Source: an uncultured Desulfovibrio sp.
Lineage (GTDB): Bacteria; Desulfobacterota; Desulfovibrionia; Desulfovibrionales; Desulfovibrionaceae
Length of the DNA stretch: 22,098 nucleotides
Assembly (NCBI GenBank): GCA_946490455.1
Contig: CAMLXE010000003.1
Span: 1-22,098 of the forward strand
Reading direction: 5' to 3'
Every line of letters begins with the position of its first letter. Positions within the stretch are counted from its first letter, which is position 1. The position numbers were made by a program, and so were the translations under genes. Shown piece by piece: positions 1 through 7,455 of the stretch. Below the pieces are notes generated by a model, which saw nothing but the letters and a program-made list of their open reading frames with translations, was not told the DNA's origin and searched no databases.

Positions 1-83
1 GCTGACAATGTTCCATATATGGGAGAATTTCATTTTGAATAACAAAAGGATGGTGACGAACTGTGTGTCAGCGCCAGACGATG

Positions 84-103
84 CCTGTACGCGTGCAGGT
101 TTT
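84..103 (+). terminator. Possible terminator of an upstream gene
   Basis: CCTGTA (84-89) pairs with TGCAGG (94-99), including one U-G wobble, around a CGCG loop, and TTTT follows at 100-103. The stem is short but the order of stem then T-run fits a weak intrinsic terminator for whatever gene ends near the left edge. It could be a chance hairpin. Confidence 0.3.
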
Positions 104-120
104 ACGTTTGCACAGAGAAT

Positions 121-144
121 TGTCAGCGAGACGATAGGCTGACA
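121..144. repeat. Inverted repeat TGTCAGC / GCTGACA
   Basis: TGTCAGC at 121-127 and GCTGACA at 138-144 form a 7-bp inverted repeat with a 10-nt spacer. Two more copies of the same heptamer lie nearby at 1-7 and 66-72. This could be an operator-type site. No known regulator motif is recognised. Confidence 0.35.
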
Positions 145-402
145 AGGTATGGGTCAGAGGGTAGCGTCACCAGAATGGTTCTGCCGCATGAGGGAAGTGT
201 ACGGGACGCATTCTGTAAGATGAATGTGTTCTGAACAGGGCGTTCAGAGATGATTGGATGCAGGCATTGTGAAAGCACGTCATGCTCTGCAACGCATTGC
301 GCCTGTGCCCTTGTAGGACAGAAGAGATGTGATTTTTCTCGACATGAGGTTTTCTTATTGGAATGCTATGGTGTCATATCGTTTGAAGGATAAAGATGTA
401 TC

Positions 403-431
403 TTGACATGCAGTGGATGAAATCATATTCT
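403..431 (+). promoter_or_regulatory. Predicted sigma-70 promoter of the trp operon
   Basis: A perfect -35 hexamer TTGACA sits at 403-408 and a -10-like TATTCT (4 of 6 consensus) at 426-431, separated by 17 bp. Transcription would start near 438, giving a leader of about 40 nt before the trpL start codon at 478. No obvious TrpR-type operator palindrome overlaps it, so attenuation may be the main control. This is a prediction from sequence alone. Confidence 0.65.
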
Positions 432-477
432 TAAAAAGAACTGTTTGAATAGTAAATAAAATCAAGGTGGTCCAAAT

Positions 478-561
478 ATGTCTTACTCCTTCCTTTCCCA
501 GCCGGTTCGTTTCTGGTGGTGGCGCGTTGCTGACGCGAAGGGAGGGGTGCGGCCTATGTAA
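478..561 (+). CDS. trpL: trp operon leader peptide (TrpL)
   Basis: A 27-codon ORF starts at ATG 478, with an AAGGTGG ribosome binding site at 464-470, and ends at TAA 559-561. Codons 13-15 are three consecutive Trp codons (514-522) inside the peptide stretch RFWWWR. Such a Trp run in a short ORF just upstream of an intrinsic terminator and trpE is diagnostic of a ribosome-mediated attenuator. The peptide itself has no expected function; translation speed over the Trp codons is the sensor for charged tRNA-Trp. Stalling there would leave the GGGAGGGG segment (540-547) free, while translation to the stop codon would cover it. It is too short for usual gene callers. A longer reading frame from 467 that runs through to trpE is a different frame and is not used. 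Confidence 0.9.
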   Translation: MSYSFLSQPVRFWWWRVADAKGGVRPM

Positions 562-610
562 GCCGCTTTCCGGTCTGTCGGCATTGTTGCCACAAGCGCC
601 ATCCTCTCCC
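540..610 (+). promoter_or_regulatory. trp attenuator: candidate antiterminator pairing
   Basis: GGGAGGGG (540-547) can pair with CCTCTCCC (603-610) with one G-U pair, which would consume the 5' arm end and loop of the terminator hairpin and prevent it forming. Other possible leader helices are GCGGC (549-553) with GCCGC (562-566), and GGCA (580-583) with TGCC (588-591). The 540-547 arm lies about 18 nt after the last Trp codon, so it would be exposed when a ribosome stalls there and masked when it reaches the stop codon. The pairing is seen in sequence; the switch is inferred by analogy with enteric trp attenuators. Confidence 0.6.
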
Positions 611-629
611 GAGGATGGCGCTTTTTTTT
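595..629 (+). terminator. trp attenuator intrinsic terminator
   Basis: AGCGCCATCCTC (595-606) and GAGGATGGCGCT (611-622) form a perfect 12-bp stem with a 4-nt TCCC loop, followed by a T-run through 629. It lies between the trpL stop codon and the trpE ribosome binding site, where premature termination would silence the whole operon when tryptophan is plentiful. Confidence 0.9.
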
Positions 630-655
630 GTACCTTCAAACAAGGATTTCCTGCG

Positions 656-2083
656 ATGACTGCTTCCTTTCCTGTCGTAACGCTGCGTCAGACGGTTCGT
701 CGCCTTCCGGCGGACATGGATACACCCATAAGCCTTTTTCTCGGTCTGTGCCGGGATTGTTCAGGCATTCTGCTGGAGAGCGCGGAAGTTGATGGACGAT
801 GGGGACGCTACAGCGTACTGGCTGGAGATTTTCTGCTGACAGCCCGTTACCGGAATGCTGAACTTGCCCTGGATATTGCTGATGAGCGACTTGCGCCGCT
901 GGCAGTGCTCAATGGGATGCCATTTCTGGATGGACTCCGGGCACTGATGCGCAGCCTCCATATTGAGCATTCCGAGAAAAATGGACTTCCTTCCATTTCA
1001 CGGGCGCTGTACGGTTATCTGGGGTACGGCATGGCAGGATTGCTCAATCCAAAGCTGTCCAACTGTCTTCCTGTTGAGCAGGCGGATGCCTGTCTTGTGC
1101 TGCCCGGAACTGTGCTCATTTTTGATCATCTGTACAATCAGCTTTTCCAGACAGGTCTTGGAGACTTGCGTGACGTGACAGGCGCTCCCTCCTGTCCGGC
1201 TGATACCGTTTCGTCCGTAACGGAGGATGAGGTTAAGGCCGAACCTGGGAGAGAAGGCTATATGCAGGCAGTGCTTCGTATCAAGGAACTGCTTCGTCAG
1301 GGAGAAGCAATTCAGGTCGTGCCTTCCTGCCGGTTTAGCGCTCCTTTTACGGGAAATCCCTTTACCCTGTATCGACGGATGCGACGTCTGAATCCTTCGC
1401 CCTATATGGTTTATATGGATCTTCCGGACCTGACGCTGATCTGTTCGTCACCGGAGGTCATGGTGCGTTGCACCGATGGCCTGCTTCAGCTTTCTCCCAT
1501 TGCAGGAACCAGACGAAGGGGCAGGGATGATGTTGAAGATGCCAGGCTGGCTTCCGAACTGCGAGAAGATCCCAAGGAACGGGCCGAACACGTCATGCTT
1601 GTTGATCTTGGCCGTAATGATCTTGGAAGCATTGCCCGACCCGGAACTGTTCAGGTTGAACGGCTGATGGAAGTGGAACGGTTTTCCCATGTCATGCATC
1701 TGACCTCACGCATCACGGCCCGACTGCGTCCTGAACTGGATGCTCTGGATGTCCTTGCAGCGGCGTTTCCTGCCGGAACAGTGAGTGGCGCGCCTAAGGT
1801 TCGGGCCATGGAAATTATTGCTGAAACGGAAAAGCTGCCGCGCGGTCCCTATGCCGGTTGCATGGGCTGGATCGGGCTGGATCAGGGAACCGTCAATCTG
1901 GATACCGGAATCACCATCCGCAGCATGTGGTTCAAGGATGGCAGAATCAACTGGCAGGCCGGAGGGGGGATTGTCCACGATTCCGATCCCGAAGCCGAAT
2001 GGAATGAAGTTCGTAACAAGTCCGCCGCCATGCGTGCTGTTCTTAATCACGGGAGTGAAGATCATGTTTCTGCTCATCGATAA
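656..2083 (+). CDS. trpE: Anthranilate synthase component I (TrpE)
   Basis: TrpE converts chorismate to anthranilate, using ammonia supplied by the TrpG glutaminase, in the first committed step of tryptophan synthesis. The start is ATG 656 with AAGGA at 642-646, giving 475 aa; an upstream in-frame start would run through the attenuator and is rejected. An LLES motif at residues 39-42 matches the tryptophan feedback site of TrpE proteins. The chorismate-binding domain shows PIAGT (281-285), AEHVMLVDLGRND from residue 310, and FPAGTVSGAPK (371-381). It is first in the operon after the attenuator and overlaps trpGD by 20 nt, which suggests coupled translation of the two subunits. PabB and TrpE share this fold, but the leader and operon settle the assignment. 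Confidence 0.97.
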   Translation: MTASFPVVTLRQTVRRLPADMDTPISLFLGLCRDCSGILLESAEVDGRWGRYSVLAGDFLLTARYRNAELALDIADERLAPLAVLNGMPFLDGLRALMRSLHIEHSEKNGLPSISRALYGYLGYGMAGLLNPKLSNCLPVEQADACLVLPGTVLIFDHLYNQLFQTGLGDLRDVTGAPSCPADTVSSVTEDEVKAEPGREGYMQAVLRIKELLRQGEAIQVVPSCRFSAPFTGNPFTLYRRMRRLNPSPYMVYMDLPDLTLICSSPEVMVRCTDGLLQLSPIAGTRRRGRDDVEDARLASELREDPKERAEHVMLVDLGRNDLGSIARPGTVQVERLMEVERFSHVMHLTSRITARLRPELDALDVLAAAFPAGTVSGAPKVRAMEIIAETEKLPRGPYAGCMGWIGLDQGTVNLDTGITIRSMWFKDGRINWQAGGGIVHDSDPEAEWNEVRNKSAAMRAVLNHGSEDHVSAHR

Positions 2084-3653
2084 TTATGATTCGTTTACCT
2101 ATAATCTGGTTCAGGCCTTTTATGCGCTTGGCGAGCAGCCTGTTGTGGTGAAGAACGATGATCCACGCCTGCTCGACATGGCGCAGGATCCCGCTCTGAG
2201 CATGGTCTGCATTTCTCCCGGACCGGGACATCCTCAGGCAGCTGGCCTGTGCATGGAATTTCTGCGTCTTTTGAATCCCAGAATTCCGGTTCTTGGCGTT
2301 TGTCTTGGACATCAGGCCCTTGGTCTGTTTGCCGGAGCATCGGTTGTACCTGGGCCCTGTGTCATGCATGGCAAGGCTTCGGAGATCGTACATGACGGCT
2401 CAGGTCTGTTTACCGGTTTGCCCAATCCCATGCGTGTCGGAAGATATCACTCTCTGGTCGTTCGGTCAGATGTGGAAGAGGCACAGTTGCCGTTTGTTGT
2501 CACGGCACATGGACCGGAAGGCGAGATCATGGCCTTGCGGTATAAGGATCGCCCGTGGGTTGGGGTGCAGTTCCATCCGGAATCCATACTGACCCCGGAT
2601 GGGCTTCGGTTGCTTGGTAATTTCCCCCAGACCGTGATGCCTGTGGACGAAGGAATACGCATCGATACTATTCTTGATACGCTTGCTGCCGGGAAAGACC
2701 TGACCGCCGATATGGCTGCAGCCGGATTTGCTTCCCTGATGGACGGAAACATGACTCCCGCTCAGGCCGGCAGCTTTCTCATGGGATTGCGCATGAAGGG
2801 AGAGAGCGCTCTGGAAATGGCCCATGCGACTCGTGCGGCGCTTGCCCGTGCCGTGCGGGTTGAAGGAATAAGAGGTCCCTATATTGAAGTGGTGGGAACA
2901 GGAGGTGACGGAAGTTCCTCCTTCAACTGTTCCACAGGTACTGCACTCACTCTTGCCGGTATGGGGTACCATGTAGTGAAGCACGGGAACCGGGCCGTAT
3001 CCTCCAAAAGCGGCAGTGCGGACGCTTTGGAGGGACTTGGTGTTGACCTCAATGTAGATCCGACAGCAGTGGGAGATATCCTGCAGGAACGCAATTTCGT
3101 ATTCCTGTTTGCCCAGCGTTTCCATCCCTGCTTTCGAAATATTGCGCCCATCCGGAACGAACTCGGTATCCGGACGCTGTTCAATCTGCTTGGTCCGCTG
3201 ATCAATCCTGCCCGTCCCACGCACATTCTGCTTGGCGTGGCTCGTCCAAACATGATTCGCCTTATGGCCGAGACTCTGGCTCAATCTCCGGTTCATCGGG
3301 CTGCCGTGGTTTGTGGTGCCGGGGGATATGACGAAATCACACCTCTTGGTCCCAATGACATGGTCCTGCTGCGCGATGGCACGATGGAATCATTCACGCT
3401 TGATCCCGCAGACTTCGGCATTGCTCCCTGTACGCCGGAAGAACTGGCTGTCCATGATCGTGAGGAGGCGGTTTCTGTCCTGCGGGAACTTCTTTCCGGA
3501 GGAGGACCTCGGGGCATGCGGGACATGTTGACGCTTAATGTGGGAATGGGGGTGTACTTGCTGGAAGACAGGATGCCTCTTGAAATCTGCATGGCAAAGG
3601 CGCGTGAAGCGCTGGCGTCCGGCGTTGGGGGGAGGATTCTCCATGCTGCTTGA
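2064..3653 (+). CDS. trpGD: Fused anthranilate synthase glutaminase / anthranilate phosphoribosyltransferase (TrpGD)
   Basis: The 529-aa protein joins two enzymes. Residues 1 to about 187 are the glutamine amidotransferase TrpG, with the oxyanion motif SPGPGHP (51-57), nucleophile Cys80 in GVCLGHQ, and His171 and Glu173 in FHPES. Residues from about 197 to 529 are TrpD, which joins PRPP to anthranilate, with GTGGDG (278-283) and the KHGNRAVSSKSGSAD stretch from residue 306. The start ATG 2064 has GGGAG at 2051-2055 and overlaps trpE. The linker is very short, about 8-10 residues. At the junction an out-of-frame TGA (2635-2637) overlaps an in-frame ATG (2637-2639), and a C5 run lies just upstream (2624-2628). 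Removing one C would give a 190-aa TrpG and a separate TrpD. So the fusion may be recent, or may reflect a sequencing indel. Both enzyme halves look intact. Confidence 0.93.
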   Translation: MFLLIDNYDSFTYNLVQAFYALGEQPVVVKNDDPRLLDMAQDPALSMVCISPGPGHPQAAGLCMEFLRLLNPRIPVLGVCLGHQALGLFAGASVVPGPCVMHGKASEIVHDGSGLFTGLPNPMRVGRYHSLVVRSDVEEAQLPFVVTAHGPEGEIMALRYKDRPWVGVQFHPESILTPDGLRLLGNFPQTVMPVDEGIRIDTILDTLAAGKDLTADMAAAGFASLMDGNMTPAQAGSFLMGLRMKGESALEMAHATRAALARAVRVEGIRGPYIEVVGTGGDGSSSFNCSTGTALTLAGMGYHVVKHGNRAVSSKSGSADALEGLGVDLNVDPTAVGDILQERNFVFLFAQRFHPCFRNIAPIRNELGIRTLFNLLGPLINPARPTHILLGVARPNMIRLMAETLAQSPVHRAAVVCGAGGYDEITPLGPNDMVLLRDGTMESFTLDPADFGIAPCTPEELAVHDREEAVSVLRELLSGGGPRGMRDMLTLNVGMGVYLLEDRMPLEICMAKAREALASGVGGRILHAA

Positions 3654-4503
3654 ACAGTTCAGAAAGGCCAAGGAAGGCGAGATTCACCGGCTTCGGCAGC
3701 TTGAAACCATAGGACTTCTGCCTTGCTGCCATCAGATTGAACGTCCCTCCTTTATGGACGCTTTGAGGTCTTCGGAAAGGAATCAGCTGCACGTTATTGC
3801 GGAATACAAGCGTGCCTCTCCTTCGCGTGGTGCCATTGCAATGGCACTTGCACCAGAGCAGGTAGCTTCCGAATATGCGGCAAGCGGAGCGGATTGTCTG
3901 TCTGTTCTGACGGAAGAAACCTTTTTCAAAGGAGATATTCGCTATCTGTCACGTATGAGGTTTGCCGGACTTCCTCTTTTGCGGAAGGATTTCATTTTTC
4001 ACCCGTTACAGGTGGCCGCGACAGCAGCCACTCCTGCTTCGGCTCTGCTGCTGATTGTCCGGCTTACCCCCGATGTCCGTGTACTGAGGAGCCTTCGCGA
4101 ACAGGCGGAATCCTTTGGTATGGATGCCGTGGTGGAGGTTTTTGACGAGAAGGATCTGAAACTTGCCCGTGCATCAGGTGCCCGTATCATTCAGGTCAAT
4201 GCCCGTGATCTGGATACGCTTCAGGTGGATCGTATGGCCTGCCTGCGCCTTGCCAGACATTTTCATGCCGATCGGGATGGAGAGGTCTGGATTGCCGCCA
4301 GTGGAATCGAACGGCCTGAACATCTCCAGATGGCGGCAGATCACGGTTTTCAGGCTGTTCTTGTGGGGACAGCCCTGATGCGGAAAGGTCGGCCGGGAGC
4401 CGCTCTGGCTTCGCTGCTGGGAAACAGGGAAACAGCGTCCAGAGCAGAACCTGAACCGAATACAAACCAGATCTGTGGCCGGGCACTGGGGAAGTCGGCA
4501 TGA
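3643..4503 (+). CDS. trpC: Indole-3-glycerol phosphate synthase (TrpC)
   Basis: This enzyme closes the ring of CdRP to form indole-3-glycerol phosphate. The 286-aa protein starts at ATG 3643 with GGAGG at 3631-3635, and overlaps the end of trpGD by 11 nt. It is a single-domain TIM barrel, not fused to TrpF. Recognised active-site elements are AEYKRASPS with Glu54 and Lys56, LRKDF with Lys115, EVFDE with Glu165, and NARDL with Asn186. The usual ESGI motif reads AASGI (218-222), so Ala219 replaces a Glu that is part of the catalytic set in characterised homologues. IGINNRDL of the family also reads IQVNARDL. The other key residues and the operon position still support IGPS, but its kinetics may differ. 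Confidence 0.93.
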   Translation: MLLEQFRKAKEGEIHRLRQLETIGLLPCCHQIERPSFMDALRSSERNQLHVIAEYKRASPSRGAIAMALAPEQVASEYAASGADCLSVLTEETFFKGDIRYLSRMRFAGLPLLRKDFIFHPLQVAATAATPASALLLIVRLTPDVRVLRSLREQAESFGMDAVVEVFDEKDLKLARASGARIIQVNARDLDTLQVDRMACLRLARHFHADRDGEVWIAASGIERPEHLQMAADHGFQAVLVGTALMRKGRPGAALASLLGNRETASRAEPEPNTNQICGRALGKSA

Positions 4504-5168
4504 AGGTTCATGTAAAGATTTGCGGCCTGCGCCGGCAGGAAGATCTGAACTGTGCGGCTTCGCTCGGAGTGGACCTCTGTGGTTTTATTTTTGCTGCGAA
4601 AAGTCCACGCAGACTGGCTCCTGAAGAAGCCGCCGTTCTGGACAGCCGGGGGATGATCCGGGTTGGCGTTGTCACGGATACCGATCCGGACAGTCTTCAG
4701 CGACTGGTGCAGACTGCCAGACTGGACATGCTGCAACTGCATGGAGATCAGACGGAATCATGCATACAGGCTCTGGGGCTGCCTCCTGAAAAGATTATCT
4801 GGACCCTGTGGCCTTCCCGGTATGGGGATGTGAAGGCGCTTCAGGAAGCAATGAACCGTCTGGCTCCCATGGCAGGATTCTTTCTGCTCGATGCAGGGAC
4901 CGGAGGTGGAGGAAGTGGAAATCGAATTGCCTTGAATTTTTTGAAGGAACTGCGTTCTCCCCGTCCATGGATTGTCGCAGGAGGGCTTGGCCCGGCCAAT
5001 GTGGCTGAGGTTATCCGGTCCTGCGCTGACGCAAATTTTTATGGTGTGGACCTCAATTCCGTTCTGGAAGTGACTCCGGGGTGCAAGGATACGAAACTGA
5101 TGCAGGAAGCCCTGCATTCCATTATGGAAGCTTCCTTTTTATGGAAGGCAGTCGATTCCCGACGCTGA
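4500..5168 (+). CDS. trpF: Phosphoribosylanthranilate isomerase (TrpF)
   Basis: TrpF performs the Amadori rearrangement of phosphoribosylanthranilate to CdRP, the step before TrpC. The 222-aa protein starts at ATG 4500, sharing ATGA with the trpC stop codon, and is preceded by a GGGGAAG site (4488-4494). The N-terminal VKICGL motif provides catalytic Cys8, and FLLDAGTGGGGSG (128-140) provides Asp131. A glycine-rich IVAGGLGPANV stretch from residue 158 and the late GVDLNSVLEVTPGCKD segment correspond to the phosphate-binding region; the family's usual SSGVE reads NSVLE here. It appears complete, and the 4-nt overlap suggests translational coupling with trpC. Confidence 0.95.
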   Translation: MKVHVKICGLRRQEDLNCAASLGVDLCGFIFAAKSPRRLAPEEAAVLDSRGMIRVGVVTDTDPDSLQRLVQTARLDMLQLHGDQTESCIQALGLPPEKIIWTLWPSRYGDVKALQEAMNRLAPMAGFFLLDAGTGGGGSGNRIALNFLKELRSPRPWIVAGGLGPANVAEVIRSCADANFYGVDLNSVLEVTPGCKDTKLMQEALHSIMEASFLWKAVDSRR

Positions 5169-5261
5169 ATGCTGATGATGGAACATAGCGTATTTTCAGG
5201 ATTTGTCTGCTGTGCACTTTTTTGAGTACCCCGATAATACTAGTGAAAAGGATGTGTAGTG
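5169..5261 (+). promoter_or_regulatory. trpF-trpB gap with possible internal promoter
   Basis: This is the longest gap between structural trp genes, about 90 bp, where the earlier genes overlap. It contains GATAAT (5233-5238, 5 of 6 to a -10 box) followed by the palindrome ACTAGT (5239-5244), and the trpB ribosome binding site AAGGA (5248-5252). No good -35 is seen at 16-18 bp spacing. A weak internal promoter for trpBA is possible but unproven. Confidence 0.25.
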
Positions 5262-6443
5262 ATGAAAGGCTATTTTGGAAAATTCGGGGGGCAGTTTGTA
5301 CCGGAACTGCTCATGCCTCCGCTGGAGGAACTGGAAACGGCCATGAAGGACATTTTGCCCTCACCAGGTTTTCAGGCGGAACTGGATGATCTGCTGCAAA
5401 ATTATGCCGGGCGGGAAACGCCGCTGACACTGTGCCCGACGCTTTCGGAAAAGCTTGGCTTCTCGCTCTGGCTGAAACGGGAAGATCTTCTGCATACGGG
5501 AGCGCACAAGATCAACAATACACTGGGTCAGGCTTTGCTTGCCAAGCATATGGGGAAAAAGCATCTTGTGGCCGAGACAGGAGCCGGTCAGCACGGTGTG
5601 GCGACGGCTGCTGCTGCCGCACGTCTTGGCATGAGCTGCACCATCTTTATGGGAGCAGAGGACGTGGAGCGTCAGTCTTCCAATGTTCGGCGCATGAAAT
5701 TGCTTGGGGCAAGGGTTGAGGCCGTAGAGAGCGGCAGCAGGACATTGAAGGATGCCATCAACGAAGCGCTGCGAAACTGGATAGCCACGCAGGAGACCAC
5801 CCACTATTGTTTTGGAACGGCAGCGGGACCTCATCCCTTTCCTACACTGGTTCGTGAGTTTCAGAGTGTAATCGGCCGGGAAACACGTAGCAGAATGCTT
5901 GAAATTACAGGAAAATTGCCGGATGCCGTTGTCGCCTGTGTTGGAGGAGGCTCCAATGCCATAGGCATGTTTCATCCATTTCTTGAAGACAAAGAGGTTC
6001 GTCTGGAGGGGGTTGAGGCTGCGGGTACTGGCGCTCCGGGATGCCAGAATTCTGCACCATTGAATCTTGGCTCTCCGGGCGTGCTGCATGGACAGCTCAC
6101 CATGCTGCTTCAGGACACGGACGGGCAGATTCTGCCGTCGAGTTCTGTTTCTGCCGGTCTTGATTACCCGGGAGTGGGACCGGAACACGCCTTTTTGCAC
6201 GATACGGGACGGGTTTTTTATGGACTGGTCAATGATGCCGAGGCGTTGAATGCCTTCAAGACGCTGTGCCGGACGGAAGGCATTCTTCCTGCACTGGAAT
6301 CGTCACACGCTCTGGCCTGGGTTCTGGAGCATCCCGAACGCTTCCCGAAACATGGGAATGTCGTGGTGAATCTCTCCGGACGTGGAGACAAGGATATGGA
6401 TATTGTGCGGGATCATTTGCAGGATATTGAGGCAGCCTGCTAG
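5262..6443 (+). CDS. trpB: Tryptophan synthase beta chain (TrpB)
   Basis: TrpB is the PLP enzyme that condenses indole with serine to give tryptophan, working as an alpha2-beta2 complex with TrpA. The chosen start is ATG 5262 (393 aa), 9 nt from AAGGA; a GTG immediately before it at 5259 is an alternative adding one residue. The N-terminus KGYFGKFGGQFVPE is typical of TrpB1. The PLP-binding lysine is Lys83 in HTGAHKINN, the catalytic Glu105 lies in AETGAGQHG, and the phosphate-binding loop is GGGSNAIG (228-235). A DYPGVGPEHAFL segment further on is also characteristic. It appears full length and complete. Confidence 0.97.
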   Translation: MKGYFGKFGGQFVPELLMPPLEELETAMKDILPSPGFQAELDDLLQNYAGRETPLTLCPTLSEKLGFSLWLKREDLLHTGAHKINNTLGQALLAKHMGKKHLVAETGAGQHGVATAAAAARLGMSCTIFMGAEDVERQSSNVRRMKLLGARVEAVESGSRTLKDAINEALRNWIATQETTHYCFGTAAGPHPFPTLVREFQSVIGRETRSRMLEITGKLPDAVVACVGGGSNAIGMFHPFLEDKEVRLEGVEAAGTGAPGCQNSAPLNLGSPGVLHGQLTMLLQDTDGQILPSSSVSAGLDYPGVGPEHAFLHDTGRVFYGLVNDAEALNAFKTLCRTEGILPALESSHALAWVLEHPERFPKHGNVVVNLSGRGDKDMDIVRDHLQDIEAAC

Positions 6444-6476
6444 GCTCCAAAGTCGTTTTTGAAGGAGAACAGAGCA

Positions 6477-7268
6477 ATGTCGATTCTGGAACAGAAAATT
6501 CGGGCTGCCCGGGCCAATGGGCGGATAGCACTTATTCCCTTTCTTACTGCAGGATTTCCAGACAGGGAGCGTTTCTGGGAAATTTTGCGTGAACTGGATG
6601 AGAATGGTGCGGACATCATTGAAATTGGTGTGCCCTTTTCCGATCCCGTTGCAGACGGGCCTGTCGTTGAGGAGGCGTCGCGGAGGGCTCTTGAACAGGG
6701 TGTCTGTCTGCATGGCATCATGGAAGGACTGCGGCAGCGTGCCGGAAGCTTTCGGGCTGGACTTGTACTTATGGGCTATATGAATCCCTTTTTGCAGTAT
6801 GGGCTGGAGAGATTTGCCGAGGATGCTGCAATGGCTGGTATTCATGGCTGCATTGTACCGGATCTTCCTTTGGAGGAAAGTGGGCAGTTTCGTGAACTGC
6901 TCGGCAGAAAAGGTATCACGCTGCTGACGCTTGTTGGTCCGAATACGACTGAAGAGCGTATGGCCATGTATGCACCTGTCAGTCAGGGGTATGTGTATGT
7001 GGTATCGGTCCTTGGAACGACTGGTGAGCGGAATGGTCTTCCTCCCGAAGTAGAAACAACTCTGGAGAGAGCCCGGCGCGTTTTTTCTGTTCCTGTAGCT
7101 TTGGGATTCGGTCTGCGTGAACCGGGACAGCTTGCAGCTTTGACGCCGGACAGAAGGCCCGACGCGGCAGTCTTTGGAAGTTCATTGCTGAAGCATCTGG
7201 ACAGGGGCGGTACGGCAGCTTCCTTCCTTGATGTATGGAAGGGGAAAGGCAGTTCGTCAGAAGACTGA
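6477..7268 (+). CDS. trpA: Tryptophan synthase alpha chain (TrpA)
   Basis: TrpA cleaves indole-3-glycerol phosphate and channels indole to TrpB. The start is ATG 6477 with GAAGGAG at 6461-6467; an in-frame TTG at 6459 lies upstream of that site and is rejected. The 263-aa protein has the two catalytic acids at the same numbers as the enteric enzyme: Glu49 in DIIEIGVPFSDP and Asp60 in VADGP. It follows trpB after 33 nt and is the last gene of the operon, with a terminator about 145 nt downstream. Nothing appears truncated. Confidence 0.96.
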   Translation: MSILEQKIRAARANGRIALIPFLTAGFPDRERFWEILRELDENGADIIEIGVPFSDPVADGPVVEEASRRALEQGVCLHGIMEGLRQRAGSFRAGLVLMGYMNPFLQYGLERFAEDAAMAGIHGCIVPDLPLEESGQFRELLGRKGITLLTLVGPNTTEERMAMYAPVSQGYVYVVSVLGTTGERNGLPPEVETTLERARRVFSVPVALGFGLREPGQLAALTPDRRPDAAVFGSSLLKHLDRGGTAASFLDVWKGKGSSSED

Positions 7269-7411
7269 GTCCGGCACTGGGGCGGCATGCAGGCAGGTCA
7301 CGCAGCACCGGGAACACTCTCCGCAGTTCATCAATCCTGACTGGAGAGAACGCATTGGCTGTGAACTGTGAAGCATGACGAACATAGTATGTTGGGATTA
7401 TTGAGGAGAGT

Positions 7412-7445
7412 GGCCGTAGTGCGTGTAACTGCCTGCGGCCCTTTT
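7412..7445 (+). terminator. Terminator at the end of the trp operon
   Basis: GGCCGTAG (7412-7419) pairs with CTGCGGCC (7433-7440), with one G-U pair, and CTTTT follows. The T-run is on the plus-strand side, so it fits the end of the trp transcript. The stretch between trpA and this hairpin (7269-7411) contains no gene that I can support. Confidence 0.65.
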
Positions 7446-7455
7446 CATAAAGACG

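Larger units (their letters stand above)
1..402. other. Gene-poor stretch upstream of trp operon
   Basis: No recognisable gene lies here. Two plus-strand frames are open from the window edge: one reaches a TAA at 40-42 and the other a TGA at 140-142. Either could be the 3' end of a gene outside the window, but the residues (for example NVPYMGEFHFE before the TAA) match no family I recognise. The stretch holds one terminator-like hairpin (84-103) and four copies of the heptamer TGTCAGC or its complement (1-7, 66-72, 121-127, 138-144). From 145 to 402 I see nothing beyond short unrelated ORFs. Confidence 0.4.

Noticed and set aside
467..655. N-terminal extension of TrpE through the attenuator
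   Set aside because: The frame is open, but it runs through the terminator stem, lacks TrpE-like residues, and ATG 656 has its own ribosome binding site.
2466..3296. 276-aa minus-strand ORF opposite trpGD
   Set aside because: The opposite strand encodes TrpG and TrpD motifs; no recognisable protein features on this strand.
5361..6200. 279-aa minus-strand ORF opposite trpB
   Set aside because: TrpB motifs are intact on the plus strand; this is an overlapping shadow frame.
7375..7404. Nine-codon ORF with a single Trp codon before the trpA terminator
   Set aside because: It resembles a leader peptide, but the gene beyond the terminator is on the opposite strand, so there is nothing to attenuate.
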